This document shows positions 1 to 10,442 of a DNA stretch of 64,000 nt, in pieces. This DNA comes from Lingula anatina (Eukaryota; Brachiopoda; Lingulata; Lingulida; Lingulidae). The translations under genes and the position numbers were made by a program. The stretch lies in NCBI RefSeq assembly GCF_001039355.2, contig NW_019775968.1:579973-643972 (forward strand). Reading direction: 5' to 3'. How positions within the stretch are numbered: the stretch's first letter is position 1; the number at the start of each line of letters is the position of its first letter. A model generated the notes under the pieces. The model made no database searches and had not been told where the DNA came from. It worked only from the letters and a program-made list of their open reading frames with translations.

Positions 1-1593
1 ATTTGAGAAATGAGTATCATTTAGGTCGGTAAATCCACCATCATTGGAAACGCAGCCAGAGCGTGTGTAACTATGCACATGTATATACCTGTACTGAACA
101 GGGTTGCGGATCCTAGACATAACTCACAATTTTTTTTATAACAATCATTTAGACTGCTAAAAAGAGTTTCATCATCGACAATTAAAGGCCCGACAGCCTG
201 AAATATGCCTTTTGTTGTTATGTTTTTATGGTTAAAAAATCTATTACTCTTATGTAAGCACTTCCATTGTTACATTTCAAATTGAGTTTGGTAACCTTGT
301 CTGCTGATAGTTCATTGTAAAGCTTTACGGAAGAGCCAGAATCTCAGTCAGTCAAAATGAGGTGTGATATAAAATCTCTCAAGTTTTGCTGGATATGAAT
401 GAAGAACAGCATTAAAATGACCTCAAACAACCAAAAGGTGAATATATTTAAATTATTAAATACAAGATGGATGATCGATCATTGTTCTACATGTATGAGG
501 CCGGGGAAGAAATCACTAGAATAAAATGTGACCAGCAATGTAATTGCCAAGGAAGTATCCAATGTCTGTCCAACAACATCCTTCCTCTCTTTGAGTAGAA
601 CAGTACTAACAAAATATTGTTAGATGAAAAAAACAAATCAGAACAAAGTTATATCATCCATCCATCCATACTTTAAAAACATTCACGTTTTGGTTGTTTG
701 AAGCTAGAATAATTGATTCTTCCGTATAATTCCATCCAACAGATGTTGAGAGATCTTATCTCTTCTCATTTTAACCGACCAAAATGATTGAGGTGTTCAT
801 TGTCTCCATAACTGAAGATTCTGGATCTTCGGTCTAGATTGACAGTAAACTGTCAGCCTACATCGTATCTGAATTCATTCTGAAATGTACCTGTCGCAGT
901 ACTTACATCAGGAATGGATTCTGCAAGCCCTAAGATATAGATAAACTGCGAGGCGCTGAGATTTACGGAAACTAGAGTAAATATTTTGCAAGTACCCTGA
1001 GTGTCAGGGAACTATAAAGCTAGCTGGCTCACTATACTTTTCCAACTTTTCGCTTTACAGTGGTGTTGCTGATGTGGGTAACAAATGAAATCAAGATCGA
1101 GCAATACCGATATCTAGAACCTAGGTTTTATTTCGCGTAAAACACCGAGTACTTAACCCAGTTTGAAGCACGGTTTATTAACCCTGACGCTTTGAATGAC
1201 CATTTACACTAATTAGGGGGGTCCTACCAAATCGTGCAGATCCCGTGAACGTTGGAGAAAGTGCTTTTATTGAACAGAACAACAAGCACAGTAACTTCCG
1301 GTTTTGTTTACTTTTATAATACATATATTCGGTTTTATGGCCGCGAAATATTCCTCTGGGATTGCGGGTGGCAGAAATATTTCCAATTTTCTGATAGCCC
1401 ATGTAAAAATATTCACTGGGCAGTAGAAGTGCCTCATGACCGATGTTGCATTATGCAAATACCTCAAAGGGATAATTTATTTCTTTGGAAGATCATCTTT
1501 CACATGCCACTTCCAAAGGCCGATTTTAAAGGCGATCAATAGTCAGAGAAGAGGGCATCAAATCTCGATCATGTCATCATTTCTACAGCACAC
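1..1593. other. non-coding stretch, no gene recognised
   Basis: AT-rich sequence with only short open frames, none resembling a known protein family. No tRNA, long inverted repeat or simple repeat was seen. The remaining exons of the minus-strand receptor gene (first exon at 6158-6527) would lie at lower coordinates, but none was found here, so they are probably outside the window. Confidence 0.5.
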
Positions 1594-1654
1594 TCTACAA
1601 ACATTTTGGGTAATACTGAGAGAGTCTCCCAATATTACCCAAAATGTTTGTAGA
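1594..1654. repeat. perfect 22-bp inverted repeat (hairpin)
   Basis: Arms 1594-1615 and 1633-1654 are exact reverse complements over 22 bp (left arm begins TCTACAAACATT) and enclose a 17-nt loop. The size is compatible with a small foldback element remnant or an RNA hairpin. No transcription evidence is visible. Confidence 0.8.
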
Positions 1655-2068
1655 TACCGGAATTTATGTGGAATGAAGAAAATTTAACGATCACATCACT
1701 AAGGTGACCTGCTGCATACAGCTTTTTGACATTACAAGTAGTTTGGAAGAAATCCTATCAAAAAGTAATAATAAATAAAATAATATATATCTGGACTAGT
1801 AACCATTGCAGCAATCTCTGTTTATTTTTATTTCTAAATGTACAGTATGTATTAAAACATGAATAAATGTTCAATTTTTCTTTTATGTTGTTTGTTTTTT
1901 CTTGCATGATTATTGAAGCTTGTAACATGATGATTCTGAGCAGCCCACAAATTATGCCATCACAACGGAACACCATTTTGAATAGTGGTTTTTATTGAAG
2001 ACAGAATATCTAACAAGATTCATGGTACAGAAAATACACAATGCCGGTGAAGATACACACATTTTATT

Positions 2069-2550
2069 GCCATTTATTCAAATTTAGAGAATGCATTTAA
2101 TCAAAATTGATGTACCACAGTGATTTCCAAAGGTGTAAAAGATTCCTATTAAATTAAAAGAACACCACCAAATGTCAACAAATTTAAACACAATTAGCAT
2201 CAGCATGTGCTCGCAAAGGTCACGCGTCTAATATCGTGTGTGGCTACCGCTTACTGCAATTATCTTCTGTAGGCGGCGCGACATTCCTTCAACAAAGAGT
2301 TTTACCAATTATTCTACCATTTATTTAAATTCAGAAAATGCATCCCATCGAAATTGATGTTCCACACTTATTTCCGAAGGGGTAAAAATTCATATTAAAT
2401 TAAAAGAACACTACCAAATGTCAACAAATTTACACACAATTAGCATCAGCATGTGCTCGTAAAAAGTCACGCGTCTAATAGCATGTGTGGCTACCGTGTG
2501 CTGCAATCATCTCCTGTAGGCGGCGCGACATGCCTTCAACAAAGGGCAAC
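2069..2550 (-). repeat. tandem pair of Tc1/mariner element 3' ends
   Basis: Two direct units of about 240 bp (about 2069-2316 and 2317-2550) share the same order of blocks. Each contains, on the minus strand, the last codons of a Tc1/mariner transposase (pattern VEG-MSRRLQ-I-A-GSH-Y-stop) followed by a common 3' flank with CACAATTAGCATCAGCATG. The second unit runs on into the longer transposase remnant. This looks like a nested or tandem-duplicated element end. Confidence 0.65.
2228..2302 (-). pseudogene. Tc1/mariner transposase C-terminal scrap
   Basis: Read on the minus strand, this encodes LFVEGMSRRLQKIIAVSGSH followed by two residues and a stop. It is a second copy of the transposase C-terminus seen at 2475-2790. 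Only about 24 codons remain, so it is non-functional. Confidence 0.55.
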
Positions 2551-2790
2551 AAATCTGTTTTGTGGAAAATTATCCCATTCGTCCAGAAAAAAACTTTGTG
2601 GGTTTGTTTCAGATTATTAGGGGCTTGGTCCTCAATTTCACACCACAGGTGTTCAATAGGGTTGCTATCAGGGCTTTAAAATGGCTCTTCCATATACAAA
2701 ACATTGCGTTTCTGCCGCAAATCACTCATCAGACGAGAACTGTGAGCAAGTGTGTTGTCATGATGAAGGTTGTAGTAATATTTGAATCCA
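2475..2790 (-). pseudogene. Tc1/mariner transposase remnant, C-terminal half
   Basis: On the minus strand the translation shows the second catalytic block (FKYYYNLHHDNTLAHSS) and the third block SPDSNPIEHLWCEIED, both typical of the DDE domain of Tc1/mariner transposases. It ends with the family-like C-terminus MSRRLQEMIAAHGSH and a stop at 2475-2477. A stop codon sits directly before SPDSNPIEH and the N-terminal half (paired HTH, first Asp) is not recognisable, so this is a dead copy. The same remnant is repeated at 9629-9944. Confidence 0.8.
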
Positions 2791-3288
2791 CCTCTTGCCT
2801 AACAATAATTTTGCCTAACAATAGCATTTATTGCGAACATTGCATCTGTGGTACTATGGATGGGACAGGCACCAAATTGAGCATCACTCATTATATCATT
2901 TTATTTAGATGGAAATAGCTTACACATACAACTGATTAGGATTATTACCCTATAATATCTTAGGGAAATAACCTTTGCCAAACAGTGAATTGAATATGGC
3001 ACGTAGAAATGCCATTAGAATTTCCGAAAATTCTATAAAATACGCATTTAGAATGACGTAATGCCCATCACTTTAATTACCAGTATACTTAAACGATTTA
3101 ATGGATCTTTTATTTCTTCTATCGTGATTTTGCGGTTTAATTCCAATGAGATACCTAAAACTTGCATTTTGGGGGCAATGCGTATCTCATCTCCCCCTTT
3201 ATCACTGCACAAGTTTCTTAATTACTGAAAAAATCATTTATCGATGTACTGGATAGTACGCTTGACGCTACAGGGCCTGATTTTTTTC

Positions 3289-4014
3289 TTATTTCCTCGG
3301 CAATTTATACTCAATTTGACACTGGGTTATGATAGACAAATGTATGACGGTTTATTTCGGGGTGGTCGTCCTATTTGAATAGAGGAGACACGTATTAATG
3401 TCGTTCATGGTTTCATTGAATAGTTATCCACTGTATAGTTCAAAGAAGTTCTTTGAAAAACTACATGCACAAAACCTGTTTTAACCCTTGCGTTGAATGT
3501 TAACATGTATAAGAGCCAAGTTTTCCATTTCTGTCAAGATATATATATTCATATTTCTCATATAAAGTCACACTTGTGAAACCAATAATTACCGTTATGC
3601 TGCATTTTAAATGGTCTTATTCCTAGTGCAATATATAGAGAAATATGATCGCCCAAAGACCAACAATATAGTAAATTTGCCGCGAGAGTACAGAAAAGTA
3701 GACATTGTTTCAATTATGATTATGAAATGATTGCTTGTGTCTTTATCATCAAAATAAATTATCTTATTAAAAGTAATATTGTTGGTTGATTCATTGATTA
3801 TTGGGATTTAAGTGGCGTGTAAATTTACGTAATTACCAATCAAATATTTACAACAAGGCTAAAATGTCCATTTTTCGCACCTTACGCTGATTTTAGCGCT
3901 CTCTATCAATACCACAGCCCATTGGTTTTATAGGACGACCACCCTAAAATAAATCGTCATACATTTGTCTATTATAACCCCGTGTCAAACCGAGTACAGA
4001 TTGCCGAGGAAATA
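3289..4014. mobile_element. 0.73-kb inverted-repeat DNA element (non-autonomous)
   Basis: Arms 3289-3374 and 3930-4014 are imperfect reverse complements over about 85 bp (outer end TTATTTCCTCGGCAA, inner end GTGGTCGTCCTAT). They enclose about 555 bp of AT-rich sequence without an open reading frame. No target-site duplication was evident. Copy 2 is at 10443-11167. Confidence 0.65.
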
Positions 4015-4436
4015 AAAGTTACTTTATAGACCTCTTTTCAGGATCAGCGTCTAGTCTTCTATAGGTAGTTTTCTGTATAGCAAAACTCTCATAGAATTAT
4101 CTGGGCTTATTTTTCCTCATAATTTCCAAGTTGTTAGGAATACTTAGCGCAAGAATATAATGTCGTTTTAGTCAACGCTCACATTTTATAGGCCGTCTTA
4201 CAGGCTTATAGAGATATTTAGTTGTCTGCCGACTTACATCTATTGAACAAGAATAGTGCTTTTTTATATAGTAAATGCACACTATTTTATGCCACACGTG
4301 TCATCACAAATTGTTTAATGGTTTATATAGAGGCATTTCTCTCTCTTCTTCATTAGTGCAAAATACCCTGTAATAACCTTTCGATCTCAAGTACACAGTA
4401 CCCTAAGCACGTTTAATTAGTGGCCTCTAGTGGTCA

Positions 4437-4659
4437 AGCCCCCTTTACACTGGACGGCGTCCTTTCTGCGTCCAGCAGTCCGGCCCCATTTGAGAGTTAA
4501 AAAATTATAATATTTTACGTGCCGACAACTGGCCGATCATTGAGCATTCATTCTGATACAAAATTAATGCTCGTGCCTCCTTATTAAGACCACAGCGATG
4601 CCAAATTTCATGGTCGCAGAGAGGACGCAGAAAGGACGCCGTCCAGTGTAAAGGGGGTA
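4437..4659. mobile_element. 223-bp MITE, absent from the second copy
   Basis: Terminal inverted repeats of about 35 bp (core CCCCCTTTACACTGGACGG) bound a short non-coding interior. The element is flanked by TCA at 4434-4436 and 4660-4662. The duplicated block at 11561-11563 has a single TCA and no element, a clean empty site. The 3-bp duplication would suit a PIF/Harbinger-type element, but no transposase is linked to it, so the superfamily is inferred. Confidence 0.85.
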
Positions 4660-5497
4660 TCAGTAGCAAAGGGATCTCAGCAATAATAATTCAAATGGGT
4701 CCTGCAAGCACACTCAACTCCCACCGAGGAAAGAAAGATGCAATCATTTTATGTCAGTCTCGTATACTAGTGTTTAGTCAGCACTTCGGTGATTTCAGGA
4801 TATATTTATATATATATATTGTTAATCAAAGAACCGGGCGAATCCAAAGTGTAAAGGTCACAGATCGGGACCTAGTATTTCAAATAGTTAAGTGACCCTA
4901 TGTAAAGTTTCTACTCTTGGCATGAGATGGGAGCCTCCTATTTCCACCCCTTGCAAAAATTTGTCTCATTTAACGCTCACTTGCGATTCTAAATCTGTCC
5001 TAGAACATAATGTTTTTCATGAAAAATGTTCTTAATCTGTTCTAGGACATTCTGAACGACTTAACAAAAACAGTTCTTGAACTGTTATATTGATTACAGA
5101 ACAACATAGAACTGTAAAAAATATACCAAATGATCTAGAATAGATTGAGAACCGTGTTAAATGTTAAATGACACAAATTTAGCAGGGGATAATAATTGTT
5201 ATAAAAAGAGATGTAGAATCAGCGAAACTCATTGGACGATATGTGGGGATGATAACTGAAACTCATGTTAATGCAACACGTGTCAAGACAGATTATGGCC
5301 TAGATAGAGACATTTTTCTCTTTCTCATCAGTGCAAAATAGGTTTGTTATCGTTGGTTTCCAGCAAAGGGATTTAATCTTAGTGCTTCTTAACGGACAAA
5401 GCTATAGCAATGCATTTACAGTACGTAGTGGAAGAAACGCCCCTCTTTCTAATCAAACAAATAAGGCATACATACCAAATACTGATTTAATTTCACA

Positions 5498-5523
5498 AAA
5501 AAAAAAAAAAAAAAAAAAAAAAA
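5498..5523. repeat. poly(A) tract
   Basis: Uninterrupted A run of about 25 bases. The matching tract in copy 2 (about 12398-12421) is interrupted by a G. Such runs are slippage-prone and add to copy differences. Confidence 0.8.
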
Positions 5524-6157
5524 TTATCATGTCTTGGTTTATGAAGGGTTTTCACATGAAAATCAGCCTGTGGATCGTTTAGGAAACCTTTAGTGTTATG
5601 TTTCATACATTATTCTAAGAACTGAACGTTTTAAGCTATGACAATGATTTTGTACTAACTGTCGCATAATTGACAATGTTGCATAAAGCTGCAACTTTCG
5701 AAATTGTATTCTTAGATATTTCTTCACGCATTCTTGTCGTTAGATATATGATACACAGAGTTTGAGGTCAAATTATATAGTAAAATTAGAAAAGCAATCA
5801 GAGAGTGTACATCTTTTTAATTTTATTAATTAGTTAAAACTAATTAATTGATCAAAAGGATAACTACCAAAATCGAATCCTTCGTTAATTGCAAACTTTC
5901 TTACAGTTTCTGTAAATTTCATCAAAATCTGTCGGCAAAGTTTTACTGAAGGTTACATGTACTAACGGATAGACAGACAAACGGGAAACACCAAAACCAA
6001 CCTTTTTGGCAGAAGTAAAAACATTCAGGTGTGACGAACTAAAGCAAAGGTAAGATATAATGCACGATGAATTTATCGCAAATCGAAATTTTTGCATGGT
6101 TTGATAAAAATAAAAAAATCCATACCATCTTGTATTGATGTTTGGGTTTTTACTTAC

Positions 6158-6527
6158 ACATGGCCTCTCCAAGATACCATACTTCTTTGCAGTAAAACTC
6201 GGCTATAGCTGTCGGCATACACACCAGAAGGACAAACAAGTCGGCAATACTGAGGTTAGCAAGAAGCAAGTTGGTCGAGTTCCTCATATCTTTGTTACGC
6301 CAGAGTACAAAAAGGACCAGTCCGTTGCCTGCTACTCCACACAAAAATATCACGCTATAGAATATCGAAACGTATATCAAAACATAAAGTGGGTTCTCTG
6401 GTGTTGTAGCGTTGTCTAATTTTGAACAAGTTTCGTTTAGCTGACTAGAATAATTTAGAAAACCCACTTCAAATGGCGTTGATAAAAGTCTGGTATTGTT
6501 GGTGGAAAGAGCTGAACTATTTTCCAT
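6158..6527 (-). CDS. peptide GPCR (rhodopsin class), first coding exon, copy 1
   Basis: The exon starts at an ATG (6527-6525) and encodes 123 residues plus one base before a GTAAGT donor at 6157-6152 (phase 1). The extracellular N-terminus has five N-glycosylation sequons (N3, N10, N25, N30, N38). TM1 carries the class A GN motif (GVAGNGLVLFVL), TM2 carries NLSIADL with the conserved Asp, and the first outer loop has W-LGE-MC ending at the TM3 disulfide cysteine. The LVC-PT and W-LGE-MCK signatures recall ecdysis-triggering-hormone/TRH-type receptors, an inference from memory. TM3-TM7 exons are not in the window. It is a receptor for an unknown secreted peptide at the plasma membrane. Confidence 0.8.
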
Positions 6528-6751
6528 GGTTGTACATTCAAGCTGTTGCTACTGCATTAAGCGCAAAGTATATAATGTTCTCATGATAAAAACACGAGTC
6601 ACAAGAATAAGCATCAACGCCTGTGATGCTTCAGCTTGTCGACTTTCCTATGAGAGCGTGCATCGATCCACACAGAAGCGTAATAAATAGCAGCCTAACG
6701 ATTAGGCAGTTGGTGTTATTCTGTCTTGGTTTAATCTGGAGTCAGTCACAG

Positions 6752-6785
6752 CAGGGAATTATATCGTAGACGATTTAATTCCCTG
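6752..6785. promoter_or_regulatory. 15-bp stem hairpin upstream of receptor exon
   Basis: Arms 6752-6766 and 6771-6785 (CAGGGAATTATATCG and its near complement) pair with one mismatch around a 4-nt loop, about 225 bp upstream of the receptor ATG. It is unchanged in copy 2 (13651-13684). A role in regulation is only a possibility. Confidence 0.3.
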
Positions 6786-8004
6786 GTCACAGTTACGCTG
6801 TTTTATCTCCATCTAATGAGGACTTCTCTGTCTGAGCCTTTTATTGAAAAGGGGAGTGTTTTGCGCACGTCACACTGCCTTAATAGGCCTCAGCGTTCTC
6901 ATTATCTGGAAATGCAAAAAAATTATTAATAAAAAGCAATTAAATATTGCAAGCGTTGCATTATAGATTTTGACTTCATATTAATCTCATGTTGGTATTC
7001 TTACCACAGGAAATTGCAAAACTGGCGTACTAACGTTTAGAATGCTTATTTTTCTCTTTTTGTGTCATTTATCAAAACTGTCATCCTCTCTGAATTCAGA
7101 TAAACAAGCAACTGTCTGTTGGGGGGTAAAAATTAAAATTAAAACAACAATGGGTTATCATCTTTGACAGTCTGTCAAAAAATTATTATGTGTTGGATTA
7201 CAATGGGGGGGGGGCTTTTTCGTGAAAAAAGATGGATTTGTCTTATTATAACAAACAATTGCGTGTTTCCAAACATTAGTGTGTATTTTAAACTTTTTAA
7301 TTCTTAGCTGAAAACAGCACTTAAATCTGGGACACAGACATACCAGTCTGCTTTGAACCTGTGCATTATGGTAAAAAAAGCTCTCAGAATAATATTGTCA
7401 AGTTTTTTGGTCATCTCAGGGATCATCTACTGTACACACGCTAGAGAAAGTTCTTCTTCGCAAATTTTGATGCGTGAAAAAAACGGTTTGTTGTGCATTA
7501 CTGTCGTTTCTGTTTTCAACTTCAGTACAAAGTATTATCTCCATTACACGTGAACAAAACAAATCGTTCAATTTCAGGATTTAAATACCTGAAATACACT
7601 CTGCTTTTCATAAAACAACAATGTGTAAGGAAATCCTGTCATCTGAGCGTGTAATCACAGATGTTATGACCCAATCCTGTTTCGTTTCCCTCAGACACAC
7701 ACGACAGCGAAACCACAGCTAGCGTGTACTGTAGTTTCGTTTCCCCATTCAGATTCGGCCTAGGGACTAAGCGTAAATAGTGGAGATTTCCATTGATGAC
7801 GTAATGACCCGGTCACGTGAATATTAAATGAGACTAATTAAATTAGCTATAACCGGTTCCCACTTTTTGGCGTGTAACTCACGAAAAACAATTTCATTGC
7901 ATCGCTGTTTAACCGCCGACTCAGGATCGCAGGGTTCTTTCCCAATTCTGTAAAGTTAAGTGTACTCTTGAGAGAAGAGTTTCATTAGCTCTGTATGTAT
8001 CAAT

Positions 8005-8005
8005 N
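8005..8005. other. assembly N within copy 1
   Basis: A single N ends a 36-bp stretch absent from copy 2. The bases on both sides (GTGTACTCTTG) are repeated around it, as expected for a misjoined contig overlap. Confidence 0.7.
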
Positions 8006-8092
8006 GTGTACTCTTGCCAGTCGGGCATGGGGCAAAACGCCCACCATAGGCATGTCTCGACGCCCATCACTACGCGCCTTCCGGAATTTGGA

Positions 8093-8946
8093 ATATAGAA
8101 GAGACCGGACTTACCACTGTCCAAAAACCTGGTAAGATTATGGCGGCAAAGGGAATACGACAAATCAGTTAAGTCACAAGTGCTGAGCGGGGAGTTTTGG
8201 TGATCCTGATCTGTGCCTTCAGCGCGAAAGGAAACTTTTTGCCACCAATATATATCTTTCCAAGAAAAAGAATGGTCGAAACGCTCATGAAAGACGCACC
8301 ATCAGAAGCTGCAGGATATGTGAGTCAAAGACTGCATTCCCAAAAATTTAGATCGATCTATCCGGATCGACCTAACTCCCTGGGGGTTCACGCTAAATTG
8401 CTGTCAGCCGAGCGCGCATGGCAGTTAATAACCCCATTACAGCTTTTGGTAGGCGGGACAGACATTTAAGCCGGTTAAGCTGACACCAATCTAGTGAGAC
8501 TCCCACAGGGGATAGATCGATCGATCTAAATATCTATGGGAATGGGGTCAAATATCTATAGGAATGGGGTCAAAGACTGGGTTCCCACAGATTTAGAGCG
8601 ATCGATCCATATGGATCGACCTAACTCCCTGGGGGTTCACGCTAAATTGCTGTCAGCTTCCGAGAGCCGAGCGCGCACAAAAGTTAATTACCCCCTTACA
8701 GCTTTTGGTAGGCGGGACAGACATTTAAGCCGGTTAGCTGACAGCAATCTAGTGAGACTCCCTAGGGGGATAGATCGATCTAAATATCTATGGGAATGGT
8801 CTCAAAGTGGATGGACAGACTCGGAGTTGTTTCTCACGTGGTTAAGGCACTTCGTCAGTTTTACAGCCTGCTCTCGCCAAGACCCCGATATGATATTGTT
8901 GGATGGACATCATAGTTCAAACTGTGAATCAGATGACTGTGATTAA
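8093..8946 (+). pseudogene. pogo/Tigger-type DDE transposase remnant, split by a MITE
   Basis: Reading 8093-8330 gives NIEETGLTTVQKP, then VTSAERGVLVILICAFSAKG and GNFLPPIYIFPRK. After the insertion at 8331-8801 the frame resumes with SGWTDSELFLTWLRHF and MILLDGHHSSN. These are the ordered blocks of DDE_1 transposases of the pogo/Tigger/jerky group. The usual first catalytic Asp (NVDETG) is Glu here, an in-frame TAA precedes VTSAERG, the DNA-binding N-terminus is missing, and the frame stops shortly after the second Asp. The element is dead. Copy 2 is at 14942-15809. Confidence 0.8.
8331..8801. mobile_element. tandem dimer of a ~225-bp MITE inside transposase
   Basis: Two similar units (about 8331-8549 and 8576-8801) each run from an ACTG-GTTCCCA-like end through ATTTAGATCGATC to the complementary GATCGATCTAAAT-TGGGAAT end. 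The interior holds GCTGTCAG/CTGACAGC and TTAATTACCCCCTTACAG. The dimer is flanked by TCAAAG at 8325-8330 and 8802-8807, and removing it rejoins the transposase frame. Related units occur at 15194, 25680-26430 and 36131-36350. Confidence 0.8.
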
Positions 8947-9014
8947 TATTGATAATTTTTTATTAAGATAATAGTATTACGGAGGGTAGTTAGAAGTTAG
9001 TTTTGAGAGATTTA

Positions 9015-9345
9015 TTCTGCCAACGTTTAACATTTTCCTGTCTTTTCAGAGTAGTGAAATAGGAATTAGAATCGCGAGAGAAATGGAGTGAGACTAGTTG
9101 AAAGTTATAGATACAATAGTTTCACTGTTTGATAATATACTTAGCTGTTTTTTCTGCCCACGTTTGACATTTTCCCATCTTTTCAGAGTAGAGAAATAGG
9201 AATTAGAATTGTGAGAGAAACGGAGTGAGACTAGTTGAAAGTTATAGATACAATAGTTTCACTATTTGATAATAAACTTAGCTGTTTTTTTCTGCCAACG
9301 TTTGACATTTTCCTGTCTTTTCAGAGTAGAGAAATAGGATACAAT
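9015..9345. repeat. ~137-bp minisatellite, 2.4 units
   Basis: Units start at 9015, 9152 and 9290 with TTCTGCC-ACGTTT-ACATTTTCC, giving periods of 137 and 138 bp; the third is truncated. Each unit contains a TCTTTTCAGAG block that looks like a splice acceptor but opens no coding frame. The same array lies at 15878-16205. Confidence 0.85.
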
Positions 9346-9612
9346 AATCCTTTTAGTTTTGAGTCAGAGTAATACTGTTTAAAGATAAAATAACTTAATT
9401 ATAACCAATTTTTGATTTTTTCGTATCTACTCAGTTTAGCAAATGGAATGATGATTAAAGGATAGAAAGAGTACTTGAACGTTATAAAGACAAATGTACT
9501 GTTAGTTTTGTTAGTTTCACTGTTTAATAATAAATAAAACTCTTTATTTTGAATACATTTGATGTCTTTTTTTCTCCGTTTAAAACAATAACCCGACAAA
9601 TATTCTGTTCCT

Positions 9613-9613
9613 N
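9613..9613. other. single-N junction between the two 7-kb copies
   Basis: The homology of copy 1 ends one base before this N and that of copy 2 begins two bases after it. Contig ends that abut at the exact limits of a duplicated block are the signature of two haplotype contigs scaffolded in series. Confidence 0.85.
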
Positions 9614-9628
9614 CAAAAAGTCACGCGT

Positions 9629-9944
9629 CTAATAGCATGTGTGGCTACCGTGTGCTGCAATCATCTCCTGTAGGCGGCGCGACATGCCTTCAACAAAGGG
9701 CAACAAATCTGTTTTGTGGAAAATTATCCCATTTGTCCAGAAAAAAACTTTGTGGGTTTGTTTCAGATTATTAGGGGCTTGGTCCTCAATTTCACACCAC
9801 AGGTGTTCAATAGGGTTGCTATCAGGGCTTTAAAATGGCTCTTCCATATACAAAACATTGCGTTTCTGCCGCAAATCACTCATCAGACGAGAACTGTGAG
9901 CAAGTGTGTTGTCATGATGAAGGTTGTAGTAATATTTGAATCCA
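9629..9944 (-). pseudogene. Tc1/mariner transposase remnant, copy 2
   Basis: Same minus-strand remnant as 2475-2790, with SPDSNPIEHLWCEIED, the internal stop before it and the MSRRLQEMIAAHGSH C-terminus. It differs from copy 1 by a few substitutions. The N-terminal half is missing. Confidence 0.75.
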
Positions 9945-10442
9945 CCTCTTGCCTAACAATAATTTTGCCTAACAATAGCATTTATTGCGAACATTGCATC
10001 TGTGGTACTATGGTTGGGACAGGCACCAAATTGAGCATCACTCATTATATCATTTTATTTAGATGGAAATAGCTTACACATACAACTGATTAGGATTATT
10101 ACCCTATAATGTCTTAGGGAAATAACCTTTGCCAAACAGTGAATTGAATATGGCACGTAGAAATGCCATTAGAATTTCCGAAAATTCTATAAAATACGCA
10201 TTTAGAATGACGTAATGCCCATCACTTTAATTACCAGTATACTTAAACGATTTAATGGATCTTTTATTTCTTCTATCGTGATTTTGCGGTTTAATTCCAA
10301 TGAGATACCTAAAACTTGCATTTTGGGGGCATTGCGTATCTCATCTCCCCCTTTATCACTGCACAAGTTTCTTAATTACTGAAAAAATCATTTATCGATG
10401 TACTGGATAGTACGCTTGACGCTACAGGGCCTGATTTTTTTC

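Larger units (their letters stand above)
2461..9612. repeat. copy 1 of ~7-kb direct duplication
   Basis: The block matches 9615-16476 almost base for base in the same orientation. Differences are scattered substitutions, microindels, a 223-bp MITE present only here, and a 36-bp insert ending in an N at 8005. The right end of the match falls exactly at the N at 9613. Either two uncollapsed haplotypes were placed in series by the assembler or this is a recent true tandem duplication; the junction N favours the former. Confidence 0.9.

Noticed and set aside
2485-2918. Plus-strand open frames over the Tc1/mariner remnant (and at 9639-10072)
   Set aside because: They are antisense shadows; the minus strand gives recognisable transposase blocks with an internal stop.
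6135-6419. Plus-strand open frame over the receptor exon
   Set aside because: Shadow of the minus-strand GPCR exon, whose TM1/TM2 motifs and donor site are clear.
8536-8946. 136-codon open frame as a stand-alone gene
   Set aside because: Its first two-thirds are translated MITE sequence and only the last ~45 codons are transposase; it is a chance fusion.
9015-9345. CRISPR-like direct repeats
   Set aside because: Units are contiguous ~137-bp repeats without spacers in an animal genome; an ordinary minisatellite.
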